Of a stretch of 64,000 bases of DNA, positions 32,888 to 43,082 are shown one piece after another; position 1 is the stretch's first letter, and each line of letters opens with the position of its first letter. This DNA is from Armatimonadota bacterium (GTDB lineage Bacteria > Armatimonadota > Fimbriimonadia > Fimbriimonadales > Fimbriimonadaceae). Location of the stretch: positions 62,001-126,000 of the forward strand of contig JACRPN010000011.1 in the NCBI GenBank assembly GCA_016223145.1, given 5' to 3'. The notes below the pieces were generated by a model. The model saw only the letters and a program-made list of their open reading frames with translations. It was not told the DNA's origin and searched no databases. Both the position numbers and the translations under genes were made by a program.

Positions 32888-35800
32888 GTGTTCTGGACGC
32901 CTTTGGCGTTGCTCGCCGCGCTGTCCACGAGCTACCTCCGGGCCTGCCTCGACTACGTCTCGGCCCCCGGCGTCCCTTTGGAAATGGAGCTCGCGACCCG
33001 CGGCGGCGGGATCGTCCTCACGGCGGAGAGCTATGCCCTCGACGCGATGTCAGGGGTGCTAACGGCCCGAAACATAGAGATTCGAGAACCACAGGGCAAA
33101 CTGCTCGCCCGGGCCTCGAATCTCCTGGTTTCTTATCCCTGGCAAGAAGCCCAACCGGTGGTCAGCGTTCGCGTTAAGGACACGCGGCTTGCGGTCGAAA
33201 GGGATGCCGCCGGCAAGTTGAAGTTCGAAGAGTATCTCCCTGAGAAGTCCGATGAGGCCGGGACGATCCCGTATTCGGTCCGCATCGAATCGGGCCTGCT
33301 GGACATCGAGGACCACAAGGGCGGACCCGTCTGGAAAAAGGCTGCATCCGTCCCCACCTTGCTCATCGAGGGCGTGGGCGACCACTTGATCGTGTCGGGG
33401 AGACTTGCCGGAGTTTCCGAGAGCGGTTCGCTTTCCTTCACCGTTCGGTCCAGCCCGGAAAAGGGATTCAGCGGCGAGTTCGACCTCAAGGACTTCGAAG
33501 CTGCGGAGATCGTCCGACGGATACAGCAATCCGACCCGGAAGTCTGGCCCCAAGCCCTCGTTGGCGCCAACGCCAGAAAGCTCACCCTCTCCGGCAAGTT
33601 GGTTTTGGATAAACGAACGGCTGGTGCGGCGCGTCTGGCAGGTCGGGTCGAGGTCCTCGCCGAGGGGCTGGTCTGGAAGGAGTGGAAAGTCGACGGCGCA
33701 GAGTTCTCAGGGTCGGTCACCGAATCCCTCGCCCAAGGCGACTGGGCGGCCCATTCAGGACGGCTCACGGCCTTGGCCTCCGGCAGCTTGGCGTGGAGTC
33801 CAGAGCCGGTGTTTGAGGCGGAGCTGTCGGCCATCTGTCCTTCCCCTCAAGATCTTCCTCCAGCCTGGCGTAGGAAGCTTCCAAAGGGCCTCAACTGGAG
33901 AAACTCGGCGATCGAGGGCCGATTGGTGTTTGGGCCATCGGCGTGGCCCGAGTTTCTCGGTAAGGTCTCCGGCGAAAGCGCCAGTTGGAACGACGAGAAG
34001 CTCGGATCGCCAAGGGCCGAGCTGGCCGTCGCCAAGGATGGAGTCAGGGTGGCCAACGCCAGCGCCAACTGGCGCGGCAACCCGATCGTCGGGAATTTCG
34101 ACCTGGCTTCGGCGGATGGCTCACTGCATGGTTTTATGGAATCCTCCACGATCAAACTCGAGTCGATCCGCTCGCTGCTTGGCGTCGAGGGTCTTTCGGG
34201 CGTCGCGCATGTGGCCGCCGAATTGGGGGGCTTTGCCAAAGCGCCGACGGCCCTGTTCCGCGCGAAAGCCAACGCGAAGCTCAAGTCCAGGCAGGGCCGC
34301 AGCTTCTCCCTTACCGATCTTCTGGCGCATGGCGCCTGGCGAGCGGGAGCTCTACGCGTCGAGCAGGCCACCGGTCTTTTCGAGGGCGGAAGAGTCTCGG
34401 CTTCCGGCTCCATCGCCCTCAAAAACCTGGCGGCCAACATGTCGCTGGACCTTAGGTCGGCGGACCTGAACCGGATCTTCCCCGACGTCTACGGCGACGC
34501 CTGGGCGAACCTGCGCATCACGGGGCCGCTCGGCAACCCGCAAGCCGTCGGAAAGGTGGAGGTGTTCGGCCTGAATGTCCAGGACCAGGAGATTCCCTTT
34601 GCATCTGCGAACATCGGTCTGAACCGGAGGGCGTTCGAGGCTCAGGACATCTGGGCAGCCCAATCTGCCGCCCGGCTCCAAGGAAGCGCCCGTTGGGACC
34701 TCACTACCGACGCCCTTTCCGGCCAAGTCACCGCGGAGGGCATCGAGCTTGCCTCTCTTCTTGGGGAGGGATTTGCCGGACTGGTGGGCGCCACCAGCCT
34801 TGTCTTGGGCGGGACTTTCAGCGAGCCCGAGGCTGAATATTCAGTCGCTGCTCAAGACCTGGTGGGCTTCGGAGTCCGCGTGGACCGAGCTGAAGCCAAG
34901 GGCCGAGTGACCTCCGATAAGATTGAGTTCAAGGACCTAATCCTAAGCGTAGCGAAGGGCTCGCTGCATGCTTCGGGCGATTACAGCTTTTCCGACGGCG
35001 CCGGCAGCGTGACGGCCGAGGCAACGGCCATCGAGCTCCTGAAGGCGCTGCCTTCGCTGCCGGGGAGAACGGTCGTGGACGGGCTGGTCTCCGGGACGGC
35101 AAAGGCGCGGTTCACGAACGGCAAGGTTGCAGCGCTGGACTCAAAAGGGACCGTGGAAGACCTCAAAGTGAACCCGACGCTGTTGGGTTCCGGATCGTGG
35201 AGCGCCTCCCTCGCTGACGGCCTGTGGACGGGCCAGGCCGACATAGGCCAAATCGAGCGCTATCTGCAGCTTTCCAATCTGCAGTTGACCTCCAACCAAG
35301 AGCTTTCGGGCCAATTGGTGGCCTATGGCATGCCGCTCAAAGATCTGTTTGGAGCGGTCCGGCCCTACCTCGCGGCCGGGGAGGCGGGGCAAAAGCCCCC
35401 CTGGATCGAGCTGTCGCCGGAGGCCCTGCGGCAGCTCGACAGCCTGAGCGGCAGCATCGATGCGGCCGTCTCCTTGTCGGGTAAGGCAGAGGAATTGTCC
35501 GTTGGATTGGACTCCCTTGAAATGCGGGACCTGAAGGCCGGAGACGTCGAAGCAGGCGCGATATCGGCCGTAGCGTCGCGCAGCAAGGGCGTATGGGATA
35601 TCGGCAAGTTCCAGTGGCGGAATGGGCCGACAAGCCTCGACATCAAGGGGACGCTCGACGAGCAGGGGGACGTTAGCCTTGAGGGCAACCTGAACAACCT
35701 GGAGACGGAATGGGTTTCCAAGCTCATCCCTGGGGCGTCGGTGCTTCAGGGCGAGGTGGGAAACCTGACCTTCCTGGTTTCCGGACCGACGCAGGACCCC

Positions 35801-37492
35801 GTCGTCGAGGCCTCGGGAGCCGCGACGTTCTTTAAGCCAAAGTCGGCGTTGGTGGCGGCCGTCGACGTCGGCGCGGTGAAGACGGTCGACGCGCCGGCCG
35901 AATCGGGCGTCAAGAGCGATAAAGACACGTCACTCAGCTTGAATATATACAATATCAGGGTTACGAGCACCGGCGCCAAAGCGACTGGAAGCTACAACTA
36001 CCTGGGCTTCAAGGGCGACGTCAGGGGGAGTGTTCCGTTGCGGCAGGGGTTCGCGATCGCCGAACTCGATCCGCTTTCTGTCGTAGTGGACATCCCGGAA
36101 CGTGAGCTCACCGACCTCAAGGTCTTTCTACCCTCGATGGACGTTGCGCGCACGAAAGGGAAGGTTGGCGGGAGGCTTGCGGTTGGCGGGACCTGGTCGC
36201 GCCCCGAGCTCGATGGCTTTGTCATAGCCCACAACTCAAGTCTGGCGCTGCTGGGTATCCAGACATCGCTGAAAGAGGCCGACTTCACCGCTACGATTGG
36301 CAACGAAGGTGTGGGGTTTGGCGTGAAGGCGCAGAGCTCTCTGGCCGGCGCGCTTGAGGGCCAGCTCAGGCTCGCCATCGAAGACCTCGCCTCGGACATT
36401 CAGCGCTTTCTCCAGTTCGCAAGCGGACGCGCCGAGCTTCCGGATAGCGCTATTTCCGGTGGGCTGAAGTTCGACCGATTTGAGTTTGAAGAGGATCGAG
36501 GGCAGCAAGGTGGACGGATCAAAGGCGGTCTTTCTGGCGAGATTCTGCTGGGAGGCGTCCTGCCCCAGCCCACGCTCTTCACCAACAAGCCGTTGGTTCT
36601 GGCGGGTGTGGACGCGCGCGCGCCGGCGGAGTTTCAGCAGGCCGCCATGTCCAAGGTCGGCCTGATCAATCCACAGTTCGCGATCAGTCTCGACGTCGGA
36701 TCGGCTGAAGAGCCGGCCAAGGTCGCGGCCTCCAACGGGCAATTCGAAGTGCAGGGCCAGTCTCGTCTGCAGGGTTCGCTGGACGCGCCCACCCTCACCG
36801 CGAACCTACAGGTGCAGCGGGGATCCCTGAAGCTCCCGGCGGGCCGAATCGCGCTGGAATCGGGCGGCATGGCGAGGTTCCTTTATACGGCAACGCAGTC
36901 CGGCTCGAGCGAAGCCTGCCTCGACATCGACTTGAAGGGCCAGACGAGCATCACGGCGCTCTCACCCAGCGGAATCGTGGAGCGCTACGCCGTCAACCTC
37001 AATCTCGCCGGGAACCTCCTTCAGGAAGGGGACCTCAGGGTCACCGCGCAGTCCGACCCGCCGGGCCTAAGCCAGGACCACATCCTCTCGCTGCTCGGAC
37101 AGGGAGGCGTGCTCGAATCCCTGAACGTGAAGGGCTCATCGAGCGACATGCAGCGGCGATTGCGCTCGGCACTGACTGGCATTGCGTTCCCCATGCTCAT
37201 CGATCCGTTCACCGAGCAGATTTCTCGCGAGCTTGGCCTCGACTACCTGAACCTTGAATACAACGCCTACGAGGGGGCCGTGCTGACCGCAGGCAAGACC
37301 TTTGGCAAGGGGCTGGCTGTCCAGTACCGACGGCAGGTTTCGGAGCGGCCGGGAGAGCCGCTGCGCTACGATTTTAGGTTCACTTATCGCCCCTTCAAGC
37401 GCGGAAGGCTCCTGAGCGGCATCTATTTCAGCGTCGGCGCAGACCAGATCCGCCCCTGGAAGATCACTTTGGAATACGGCACTCGGTACTGA
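32888..37492 (+). CDS. tamB: TamB-like translocation and assembly module protein (DUF490)
   Basis: 1534-aa envelope protein anchored by one N-terminal helix, with long repetitive beta-taco/AsmA-like body and the TamB C-terminal domain (LGLDYLNLEYNAYEGAVL; VQYRRQVSERPGEP; LRYDFRFTYRPFKRGRLL; PWKITLEYGTRY). TamB-family proteins bridge inner and outer membranes and move phospholipids or help insert barrels. GTG 32888 starts just ahead of the anchor. It is the first gene of an outer-membrane cluster (bamA, skp-like, lipoprotein, lpxD, lpxC), as in many diderms where TamB pairs with an Omp85 protein. Confidence 0.88.
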   Translation: MFWTPLALLAALSTSYLRACLDYVSAPGVPLEMELATRGGGIVLTAESYALDAMSGVLTARNIEIREPQGKLLARASNLLVSYPWQEAQPVVSVRVKDTRLAVERDAAGKLKFEEYLPEKSDEAGTIPYSVRIESGLLDIEDHKGGPVWKKAASVPTLLIEGVGDHLIVSGRLAGVSESGSLSFTVRSSPEKGFSGEFDLKDFEAAEIVRRIQQSDPEVWPQALVGANARKLTLSGKLVLDKRTAGAARLAGRVEVLAEGLVWKEWKVDGAEFSGSVTESLAQGDWAAHSGRLTALASGSLAWSPEPVFEAELSAICPSPQDLPPAWRRKLPKGLNWRNSAIEGRLVFGPSAWPEFLGKVSGESASWNDEKLGSPRAELAVAKDGVRVANASANWRGNPIVGNFDLASADGSLHGFMESSTIKLESIRSLLGVEGLSGVAHVAAELGGFAKAPTALFRAKANAKLKSRQGRSFSLTDLLAHGAWRAGALRVEQATGLFEGGRVSASGSIALKNLAANMSLDLRSADLNRIFPDVYGDAWANLRITGPLGNPQAVGKVEVFGLNVQDQEIPFASANIGLNRRAFEAQDIWAAQSAARLQGSARWDLTTDALSGQVTAEGIELASLLGEGFAGLVGATSLVLGGTFSEPEAEYSVAAQDLVGFGVRVDRAEAKGRVTSDKIEFKDLILSVAKGSLHASGDYSFSDGAGSVTAEATAIELLKALPSLPGRTVVDGLVSGTAKARFTNGKVAALDSKGTVEDLKVNPTLLGSGSWSASLADGLWTGQADIGQIERYLQLSNLQLTSNQELSGQLVAYGMPLKDLFGAVRPYLAAGEAGQKPPWIELSPEALRQLDSLSGSIDAAVSLSGKAEELSVGLDSLEMRDLKAGDVEAGAISAVASRSKGVWDIGKFQWRNGPTSLDIKGTLDEQGDVSLEGNLNNLETEWVSKLIPGASVLQGEVGNLTFLVSGPTQDPVVEASGAATFFKPKSALVAAVDVGAVKTVDAPAESGVKSDKDTSLSLNIYNIRVTSTGAKATGSYNYLGFKGDVRGSVPLRQGFAIAELDPLSVVVDIPERELTDLKVFLPSMDVARTKGKVGGRLAVGGTWSRPELDGFVIAHNSSLALLGIQTSLKEADFTATIGNEGVGFGVKAQSSLAGALEGQLRLAIEDLASDIQRFLQFASGRAELPDSAISGGLKFDRFEFEEDRGQQGGRIKGGLSGEILLGGVLPQPTLFTNKPLVLAGVDARAPAEFQQAAMSKVGLINPQFAISLDVGSAEEPAKVAASNGQFEVQGQSRLQGSLDAPTLTANLQVQRGSLKLPAGRIALESGGMARFLYTATQSGSSEACLDIDLKGQTSITALSPSGIVERYAVNLNLAGNLLQEGDLRVTAQSDPPGLSQDHILSLLGQGGVLESLNVKGSSSDMQRRLRSALTGIAFPMLIDPFTEQISRELGLDYLNLEYNAYEGAVLTAGKTFGKGLAVQYRRQVSERPGEPLRYDFRFTYRPFKRGRLLSGIYFSVGADQIRPWKITLEYGTRY

Positions 37493-37721
37493 CAAAGGCG
37501 CCGGGGCCACGGGCGTAACGCCCCGCCACAGAAGGAGTCAGATAGTGGAAGGCGTGCGCCGAGGGCGCTCTGCAAACGGCGATGTGTACAAAGTCGGGCG
37601 CGAAGTGAATCCTTGATTGCGTACACTCGGCAGGGAATGTATTTGGCGCCGTCGAACGATACTCCGTTTGGCGCTTGCCGCCCCCTCGGCGGCTCAAACA
37701 AGGGACTGGTAGCGAATTAGG

Positions 37722-39536
37722 ATGATGGGAAAACGGATGTTCAAGGGTGTTGCAGCCCTCTTGCTTTGGATGGCGCTCTTTTCCGTGGCAGTAGGCCAAA
37801 GCGCCGGCACGATCAAATCGGTCGACGTCAAAGGTCTGGCGAACATCGGCAGAACCGTCATCGACGCCACAATGCGCACACGGGTTGGCCAGCCTTACCT
37901 GAAGACGCTGATCGACGACGACAAGAAGGCGATCATGGACCTGGGTTACTTCCAGGCCGTGGACGTTCGCGCCCAGGAGACCGAGGCCCAGTCCTGGGCA
38001 GTCACCGTCGAGGTCGTCGAATTCCCCAAGATCAAAGAGGTTCGCATCGTCGGCAACACGGTCATCCCGACGAAGGCGATCCTCGACGTGCTCAAGAGCG
38101 CGCCCAGCGTCCCGATTGCCCCCGACAACGTGTTCTGCCTGCGGTCGCAAAAGCCGTCTTCCGACGCGATCGAGAAGCTCTACAGCGAAAAAGGGTTTTT
38201 CGCGCGGGTCAGCGAATTCGGCCCGCTGACCGACGCCCCAGAAGTTGTGAGCCTGACGATTCTTGAGCTCACGGTCAACTCCATCAAGGTCCAGGGCGCG
38301 ACGCGAACTCGGCAGTCGGTCCTCGACAAGATCATCAAGACCCGCTCCGGGCAGCCGTTCAACGCCGACCGCTGGCGAAAGGACAACGTCGCCCTGCTCA
38401 ATACGCGCTGGTTCGACAAGGTCGAGCCGGTTGCTCGGGAAACCGACGACGTCTCGCGAGTGGACTTGATCATCGACGTGACCGAGGCCAGAACGGGCCT
38501 TTTCAACATCGGTTTCCAAATGGACCCGCGTAGCTCCTTTGCCGGAATGGTCCGGTTCTCCGACACCAATTTTCGCGGCAGCGGCCAGAACTACGGTCTC
38601 GATTTCATCCAGGGCACGCAGGGCGGCGGCGCGAGCATCGACCTCAACTACGGCAACCCGTATGTGGACGACAAAGGCACCGGCATCAATTACAACCTCT
38701 ACAGCCGAAACGTGTATCGCTTCAGCAACACCTTTGGAGGCTCAAACCAGTCACCGACCGACGCGCGCTACTTCGAGCGCCATACCGGTGGATCGGTGGC
38801 CCTGACCAGACAGCTCAAGGAGGACTCCAAGTTCCTCTCGACGGGCTTGCGATACGAGCAGATCAAAACCACAAACCTGGACACAACGAACACAACCGGC
38901 TTCATCCAGCAGGACGGCGATCTTGCCTCGATTTCGGCCGCGTATGTGGTGAATCGCCGCGATCTCGATATCGACCCTTCGCGAGGCGACTGGCTCCGCA
39001 TGCAGATCGAGCCGGGCTGGAGCAGGATCACGAAGGTCGGCGGCGATACGAACGATCCCAGCTTGATCGGCAACCACTTCTTCGTTCGCGGCGACGTCGA
39101 GTACCGGAAGTACTGGTCGCCCCAGCCGCCCCGCGAGAAGCTGGATGACCCGCGACGCGTATTTGCTTTTCGCGCTCATGTGGGAACCGTCGGCGGAACC
39201 GTTCCATTCTTCGAGCAGTTCTTCGCCGGTGGCGCCAACACGATCCGTGGCTATCCCGAGGACCGCTTCTGGGGCAAGAACATGGCCATCCTGAACCTGG
39301 AATACCGCCATCCGATCCAGAAGTCGTTCAACATGATCGCCTTCGTCGACTATGGCGGCGCTTGGGGCGGCTTCGGAACGGTCAACAACTACACGCAGTC
39401 GAAGAGGGCCGAATTCAAGCTGGGCTACGGCCTGGGTTTCAGCTTCCGTACTCCTCTCGGGCCGATCCGCCTCGACTTTGGCTTCAATCAGGACGGCGGC
39501 AGCCGGACACACTTCATGATCGGCACTTCGTTCTGA
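37722..39536 (+). CDS. bamA: BamA-type outer-membrane assembly protein
   Basis: 604-aa Omp85 protein: signal peptide (residues 1-25), three POTRA domains at about 30-101, 104-182 and 187-258, then a 16-strand barrel from about 265 with the typical ending. Gamma-proteobacterial BamA has five POTRA domains, so this is a shorter form; it could also be the TamA partner of the upstream TamB. It folds barrel proteins into the outer membrane. ATG 37722 follows TTAGG. The gene next door encodes a Skp-like chaperone, supporting the BamA reading. Confidence 0.88.
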   Translation: MMGKRMFKGVAALLLWMALFSVAVGQSAGTIKSVDVKGLANIGRTVIDATMRTRVGQPYLKTLIDDDKKAIMDLGYFQAVDVRAQETEAQSWAVTVEVVEFPKIKEVRIVGNTVIPTKAILDVLKSAPSVPIAPDNVFCLRSQKPSSDAIEKLYSEKGFFARVSEFGPLTDAPEVVSLTILELTVNSIKVQGATRTRQSVLDKIIKTRSGQPFNADRWRKDNVALLNTRWFDKVEPVARETDDVSRVDLIIDVTEARTGLFNIGFQMDPRSSFAGMVRFSDTNFRGSGQNYGLDFIQGTQGGGASIDLNYGNPYVDDKGTGINYNLYSRNVYRFSNTFGGSNQSPTDARYFERHTGGSVALTRQLKEDSKFLSTGLRYEQIKTTNLDTTNTTGFIQQDGDLASISAAYVVNRRDLDIDPSRGDWLRMQIEPGWSRITKVGGDTNDPSLIGNHFFVRGDVEYRKYWSPQPPREKLDDPRRVFAFRAHVGTVGGTVPFFEQFFAGGANTIRGYPEDRFWGKNMAILNLEYRHPIQKSFNMIAFVDYGGAWGGFGTVNNYTQSKRAEFKLGYGLGFSFRTPLGPIRLDFGFNQDGGSRTHFMIGTSF

Positions 39537-39563
39537 TCGCACGGGCATTCGAGAATCACTACT

Positions 39564-40211
39564 ATGAGTATCAATATGAATAGCAAGCTAAATACATTGG
39601 GTTGGGTTGTTGCCGCAGGATTGGGCGGCATCCTTCTGGGCGGCGGCTTCCAGAACGCCGACCTGAAGATCGGCGTGGTCGACGTGAAGGCCGTTGTCGA
39701 GAAGAGCGACTACTTTGTCAACAACCAGAAGACCCTGGAGACGATGAAGGCCAACCGCGAGGGCTTGCTGGACTTCCTGTTTCAGTTCAAGGTCGCCACT
39801 CCCGACCAGATGAAGCGCCTAAAGGAACTGGCTACAAAGGACACATTGACCGCACAAGAGAAGCAGGAAATGGAGAGCCTCAAGAACTCAATCAAGGATA
39901 CGGACAAAGACAAGCAGGCGATCATACAAAAAGCAAGCCCCACTGCCGAAGAGACCGCGCGGCTGAAGGGCTTTCAGGAGCGCGGCCGCGAGATCGACCA
40001 GGCTCTCGTCCAGATGCGCGACGAGTTCGAGGGTGATCTCCAGAGGAAATTCGCCGACGTCCAGAACACCGCCATCGAGCGCGCGAGGACGTCGATCAAC
40101 GAAGTGGGCAAGCAGGGCGGCTATAACATCCTGTTCCGGACCGACATCGCGCCCTATGGGGCAAACGACGTGTCAGACGCCGCGCTCAAGTCCATGAACG
40201 CCAAGAAGTAG
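39564..40211 (+). CDS. Skp/OmpH-family periplasmic chaperone
   Basis: 215-aa protein with a single N-terminal hydrophobic segment (GWVVAAGLGGILLGGG), a short strand (DLKIGVVDVKAVVEKSDYF), and a long helical coiled-coil of about 110 residues rich in E, K and Q, then a closing strand (NILFRTDIAPYGANDVSDAA). That is the jellyfish layout of Skp/OmpH, which holds unfolded outer-membrane proteins. ATG 39564 or the ATG at 39576 could start it. It follows bamA by 27 bases. Confidence 0.85.
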   Translation: MSINMNSKLNTLGWVVAAGLGGILLGGGFQNADLKIGVVDVKAVVEKSDYFVNNQKTLETMKANREGLLDFLFQFKVATPDQMKRLKELATKDTLTAQEKQEMESLKNSIKDTDKDKQAIIQKASPTAEETARLKGFQERGREIDQALVQMRDEFEGDLQRKFADVQNTAIERARTSINEVGKQGGYNILFRTDIAPYGANDVSDAALKSMNAKK

Positions 40212-40220
40212 CCTCAATGG

Positions 40221-41231
40221 ATGCGAACACATAGCCTGGCTTGGGTGGCGGCAGTTCTGGCGCTGGCGGGTTGCCAGTCCGCGCCCAAGGTGGTGAAGGT
40301 CGACCTGGCGCAGGTGGCGGAGCCCGGGCTTGAGGCGGCGCCAAGCAAGACCCCGAACCGGGTCCTGAACTCAGTGGAAGCGCCCCAGAGCGATAGGCTA
40401 TTTGAACTCAAAGAGCCAGAAGCCGCGCGGGGCGACGGCAGACGGGCACAGCGCGCCCAGCAGACGCTCGACCGCGGCCGAAACGCCGCCATGCGCGCTC
40501 TGAGGGAGAAGCTGTACCGATCCTACGCCAAGGAGGCGGAGGCTTGGAGGCTGGAGCAAGTACCGGCGCAAGAAGCGTTTGCTCGTTTGCAGTGGGACCG
40601 CGTCGAGGAGGCTTCAAGCCGGCTCCTCCAGCAATCGGCGCCCGACCAGGGAGTGCGCCTGGCAGAACTCTCCTTTCTTGTCGGCTTTCCTGCGCCAGCC
40701 ACCTCTGGCGCCAAAACCTCAACGAGCGCAGCCCCTTGGCAGGTCCGGCGCTGGGAGCGTGCCCAAGAGCTGCTTACCGAGATCCAGAAGATGGAAAACG
40801 ACCGGATCGAACGCCGTAACGGTTTGCTGACTGAGGCCCAGGATGCTATCCTGGCTTCCCGCGCCAAGGTCCAGTTGGAATATGCCAACAGGCTTGATCG
40901 AGCGCTCGAAATGGCGAATGAGGAGGCCGAGCAGAGCGCTCGCGCGTCGAGAGGCGAGTTCCGCTCGGACCTCGCCTCGATGCCCGAGCCACCAACCATC
41001 CAATTGCCCGCAACACCCGTGGGGAGCCGCTCGATCGCGGGTTCGGCGGGCCGAGAGATTGCTTCTGCTCAAGGGGCAAAGGTAGGGCCGAAACCCTTTT
41101 CTCGCGCCCGGCACGACCTTGAGATATGGCTGGCGCTAAAAGGGTACCGTTTGGCAACGGCGTCTGAACCTGCACGGGACGCCACTCAGGAGTTCATCGC
41201 ATGGAGACGCACCCACCTCCCTGGACGTTAG
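40221..41231 (+). CDS. coiled-coil lipoprotein of unknown function
   Basis: 336-aa protein with a lipoprotein signal ending LALAGC (modified cysteine C18), so it is anchored in a membrane facing the periplasm. Most of the rest is charged and predicted helical or disordered (ERAQELLTEIQKMENDRIER). No family is recognised. Its place between skp-like and lpxD suggests a role in outer-membrane or LPS assembly. It overlaps lpxD by 31 bases in another frame, implying tight coupling. Confidence 0.7.
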   Translation: MRTHSLAWVAAVLALAGCQSAPKVVKVDLAQVAEPGLEAAPSKTPNRVLNSVEAPQSDRLFELKEPEAARGDGRRAQRAQQTLDRGRNAAMRALREKLYRSYAKEAEAWRLEQVPAQEAFARLQWDRVEEASSRLLQQSAPDQGVRLAELSFLVGFPAPATSGAKTSTSAAPWQVRRWERAQELLTEIQKMENDRIERRNGLLTEAQDAILASRAKVQLEYANRLDRALEMANEEAEQSARASRGEFRSDLASMPEPPTIQLPATPVGSRSIAGSAGREIASAQGAKVGPKPFSRARHDLEIWLALKGYRLATASEPARDATQEFIAWRRTHLPGR

Positions 41232-42244
41232 GCGAGATCGCCGAGTGGCTCGGAGGTGGTCTGGAGGGGCCAGCGGACCACCGTGTCGAGCGTCTCGTGC
41301 CGGCGGGAGACGACGACCCGAGCGGCTTGGCGTTCTGCGAGAGCCCCAAGTACCTTGAGAAGATCGAAGGTTCGAACGTCGGCGCAGTGCTGCTGGGGCG
41401 CGACATGGAGAGCTCGAAACCACGGGTTCGCGTCGAGTCGCCGCGTCTGGCGTTCTACACCTTGCTGGTGGCCTCTCAGCGCTCCCTCACCTTGCCGCCC
41501 GGCGCCCACCCAACCGCCGTCATCGACGCGAGCGCCAAGGTGGACCCAACCGCCCAGATCGGACCCTTCTGCGTCATTGGCCCGGATACCGAGATCGGGG
41601 CTGGGGCCAAGCTCCACGCCTTCTGCTATGTCGGGGATCGGTGCCACATTGGCGAGGGGTGTGAGCTCTTCCCCGGGGTCGTGCTCTATCGCGACGTGTC
41701 GCTTGGCAGCGGCACGATGGTCCACGGCGGAGCGATCCTTGGAGCCGACGGTTTTGGATACGAATGGGACGGTAAGCAGCGGGTGAAGATCCCGCAGGTC
41801 GGAGCAGTCGAAATCGGTTCGAACGCGGAGATCGGCGCCAATACGACGGTGGATCGCGCGACCGTCGGAGAGACCTTCATAGGAGACGGCACCAAGATCG
41901 ACAACCTGGTTCAGGTGGCTCACAACGTGCGCATCGGCGAGCATGGAGTGATCGCCGGCCTAACGGGAATCGCAGGCAGCACAAAGCTAGGCAACCGAAT
42001 CGTTGTTGGCGGCGGAGTGGGCTTCAGGGACCATGTGAACGTCACCGACGACGTCGCCCTTGGCGGGCGCTCGGCGGTGGCAGCAGACATCGCAGAACCT
42101 GGAGAGTACTTTGGGGTGCCGGCAATGCCCAAGCGCGAAGCGGTCAAGAGCATGCTGCTAATACCTAGGCTCCCTGATCTCTACAATCGCATTAAGCAGC
42201 TCGAAACCCGCATTGCGGAGCTTGAAAAGGACTGTTCCGAGTAG
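41201..42244 (+). CDS. lpxD: UDP-3-O-acylglucosamine N-acyltransferase
   Basis: 347-aa left-handed beta-helix acyltransferase, third step of lipid A synthesis. The N-terminal uridine-binding domain is followed by hexapeptide repeats (IGPFCVIGPDTEIGAGA), the substrate loop GGAILGADGFGYEWDG and QVAHNVRIGEHG with the catalytic histidine. A short helical tail ends it. The start lies inside the preceding lipoprotein gene. Together with lpxC downstream it shows that this bacterium makes lipid A. Confidence 0.95.
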   Translation: METHPPPWTLGEIAEWLGGGLEGPADHRVERLVPAGDDDPSGLAFCESPKYLEKIEGSNVGAVLLGRDMESSKPRVRVESPRLAFYTLLVASQRSLTLPPGAHPTAVIDASAKVDPTAQIGPFCVIGPDTEIGAGAKLHAFCYVGDRCHIGEGCELFPGVVLYRDVSLGSGTMVHGGAILGADGFGYEWDGKQRVKIPQVGAVEIGSNAEIGANTTVDRATVGETFIGDGTKIDNLVQVAHNVRIGEHGVIAGLTGIAGSTKLGNRIVVGGGVGFRDHVNVTDDVALGGRSAVAADIAEPGEYFGVPAMPKREAVKSMLLIPRLPDLYNRIKQLETRIAELEKDCSE

Positions 42245-42264
42245 AATCGGGGCCGGCCAAGCCC

Positions 42265-43080
42265 ATGATCTTCCCTCGCCAGACCGTTCGCGATACCCTG
42301 TCCTTCAGGGGTCTTGGTCTACATTCCGGAGTGCCCACCGAGGTCCAAATCCACCCGGGAAGCGACGGCATTCGGTTTCGCCTTAGGGACGAGGTCGTGC
42401 CGGCTTCCGCGACTGCTGTCGTAAGGACGGAGCGATGCACCCAGCTCGGGCCGATCTCGACGGTCGAGCACGTCATGGCGGCGCTCGCCGGCATGGAAGT
42501 CTCGGACGCCGAAATCGAACTGACGGCGCCCGAACTTCCCGCGCTCGATGGCAGCGCGCTGCCCTATGTGCAGGCGATCTCCAGGTCAGGCGTCGAGGTC
42601 GTCGGGCAGTTGGAAGTGACTGGCCTGTTCGCCCGGCTCTTTGTCAAGGACGGCGACGCCAAGGTGGCGGTGAGCGCGGGCGAAGGACACTGGCATTATC
42701 GGTTGGTGTGCCCGGGCAGGTGGCCGGAGCTTCAAGAATTTGCTGGAGTCTTGAATCCGGAGTTCTTTTCCGAAGGGGTTGCGCCTGCGCGGACTTGGGG
42801 GTTTGAAGAGGAAGTCGAACAGGTGCTGGCGCGCGGGCTCGCCAAGGGCCTCGACTGGAACTCGGCGCTGGTCCTAGGGAAAGAGGGCTACAAGAACCAA
42901 GCCAGATTCCCGGATGAACCCGTCCGCCACAAGTTGCTCGACCTTTGCGGCGACCTCGCCCTCTCGGGTGTGCCGCTTCGCGCGCTCAATGTGGCGGGCA
43001 CTCGCAGCGGGCACAAGCTGAACGTGCGAGCCTCCAAACTCCTCGCGGAAATGGTGACGGTCGAGCGAGTTAGCGTCTAG
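42265..43080 (+). CDS. lpxC: UDP-3-O-acyl-N-acetylglucosamine deacetylase
   Basis: 271-aa zinc deacetylase, the committed step of lipid A synthesis. Metal ligands are visible in STVEHVMAAL (first histidine) and VRHKLLDLCGD (second histidine and aspartate), and the catalytic histidine block appears as SGHKLN. Slightly shorter than the E. coli enzyme (305 aa) but complete. Last gene of the cluster; a hairpin follows. lpxA and lpxB are not in the window. Confidence 0.95.
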   Translation: MIFPRQTVRDTLSFRGLGLHSGVPTEVQIHPGSDGIRFRLRDEVVPASATAVVRTERCTQLGPISTVEHVMAALAGMEVSDAEIELTAPELPALDGSALPYVQAISRSGVEVVGQLEVTGLFARLFVKDGDAKVAVSAGEGHWHYRLVCPGRWPELQEFAGVLNPEFFSEGVAPARTWGFEEEVEQVLARGLAKGLDWNSALVLGKEGYKNQARFPDEPVRHKLLDLCGDLALSGVPLRALNVAGTRSGHKLNVRASKLLAEMVTVERVSV

Positions 43081-43082
43081 AC

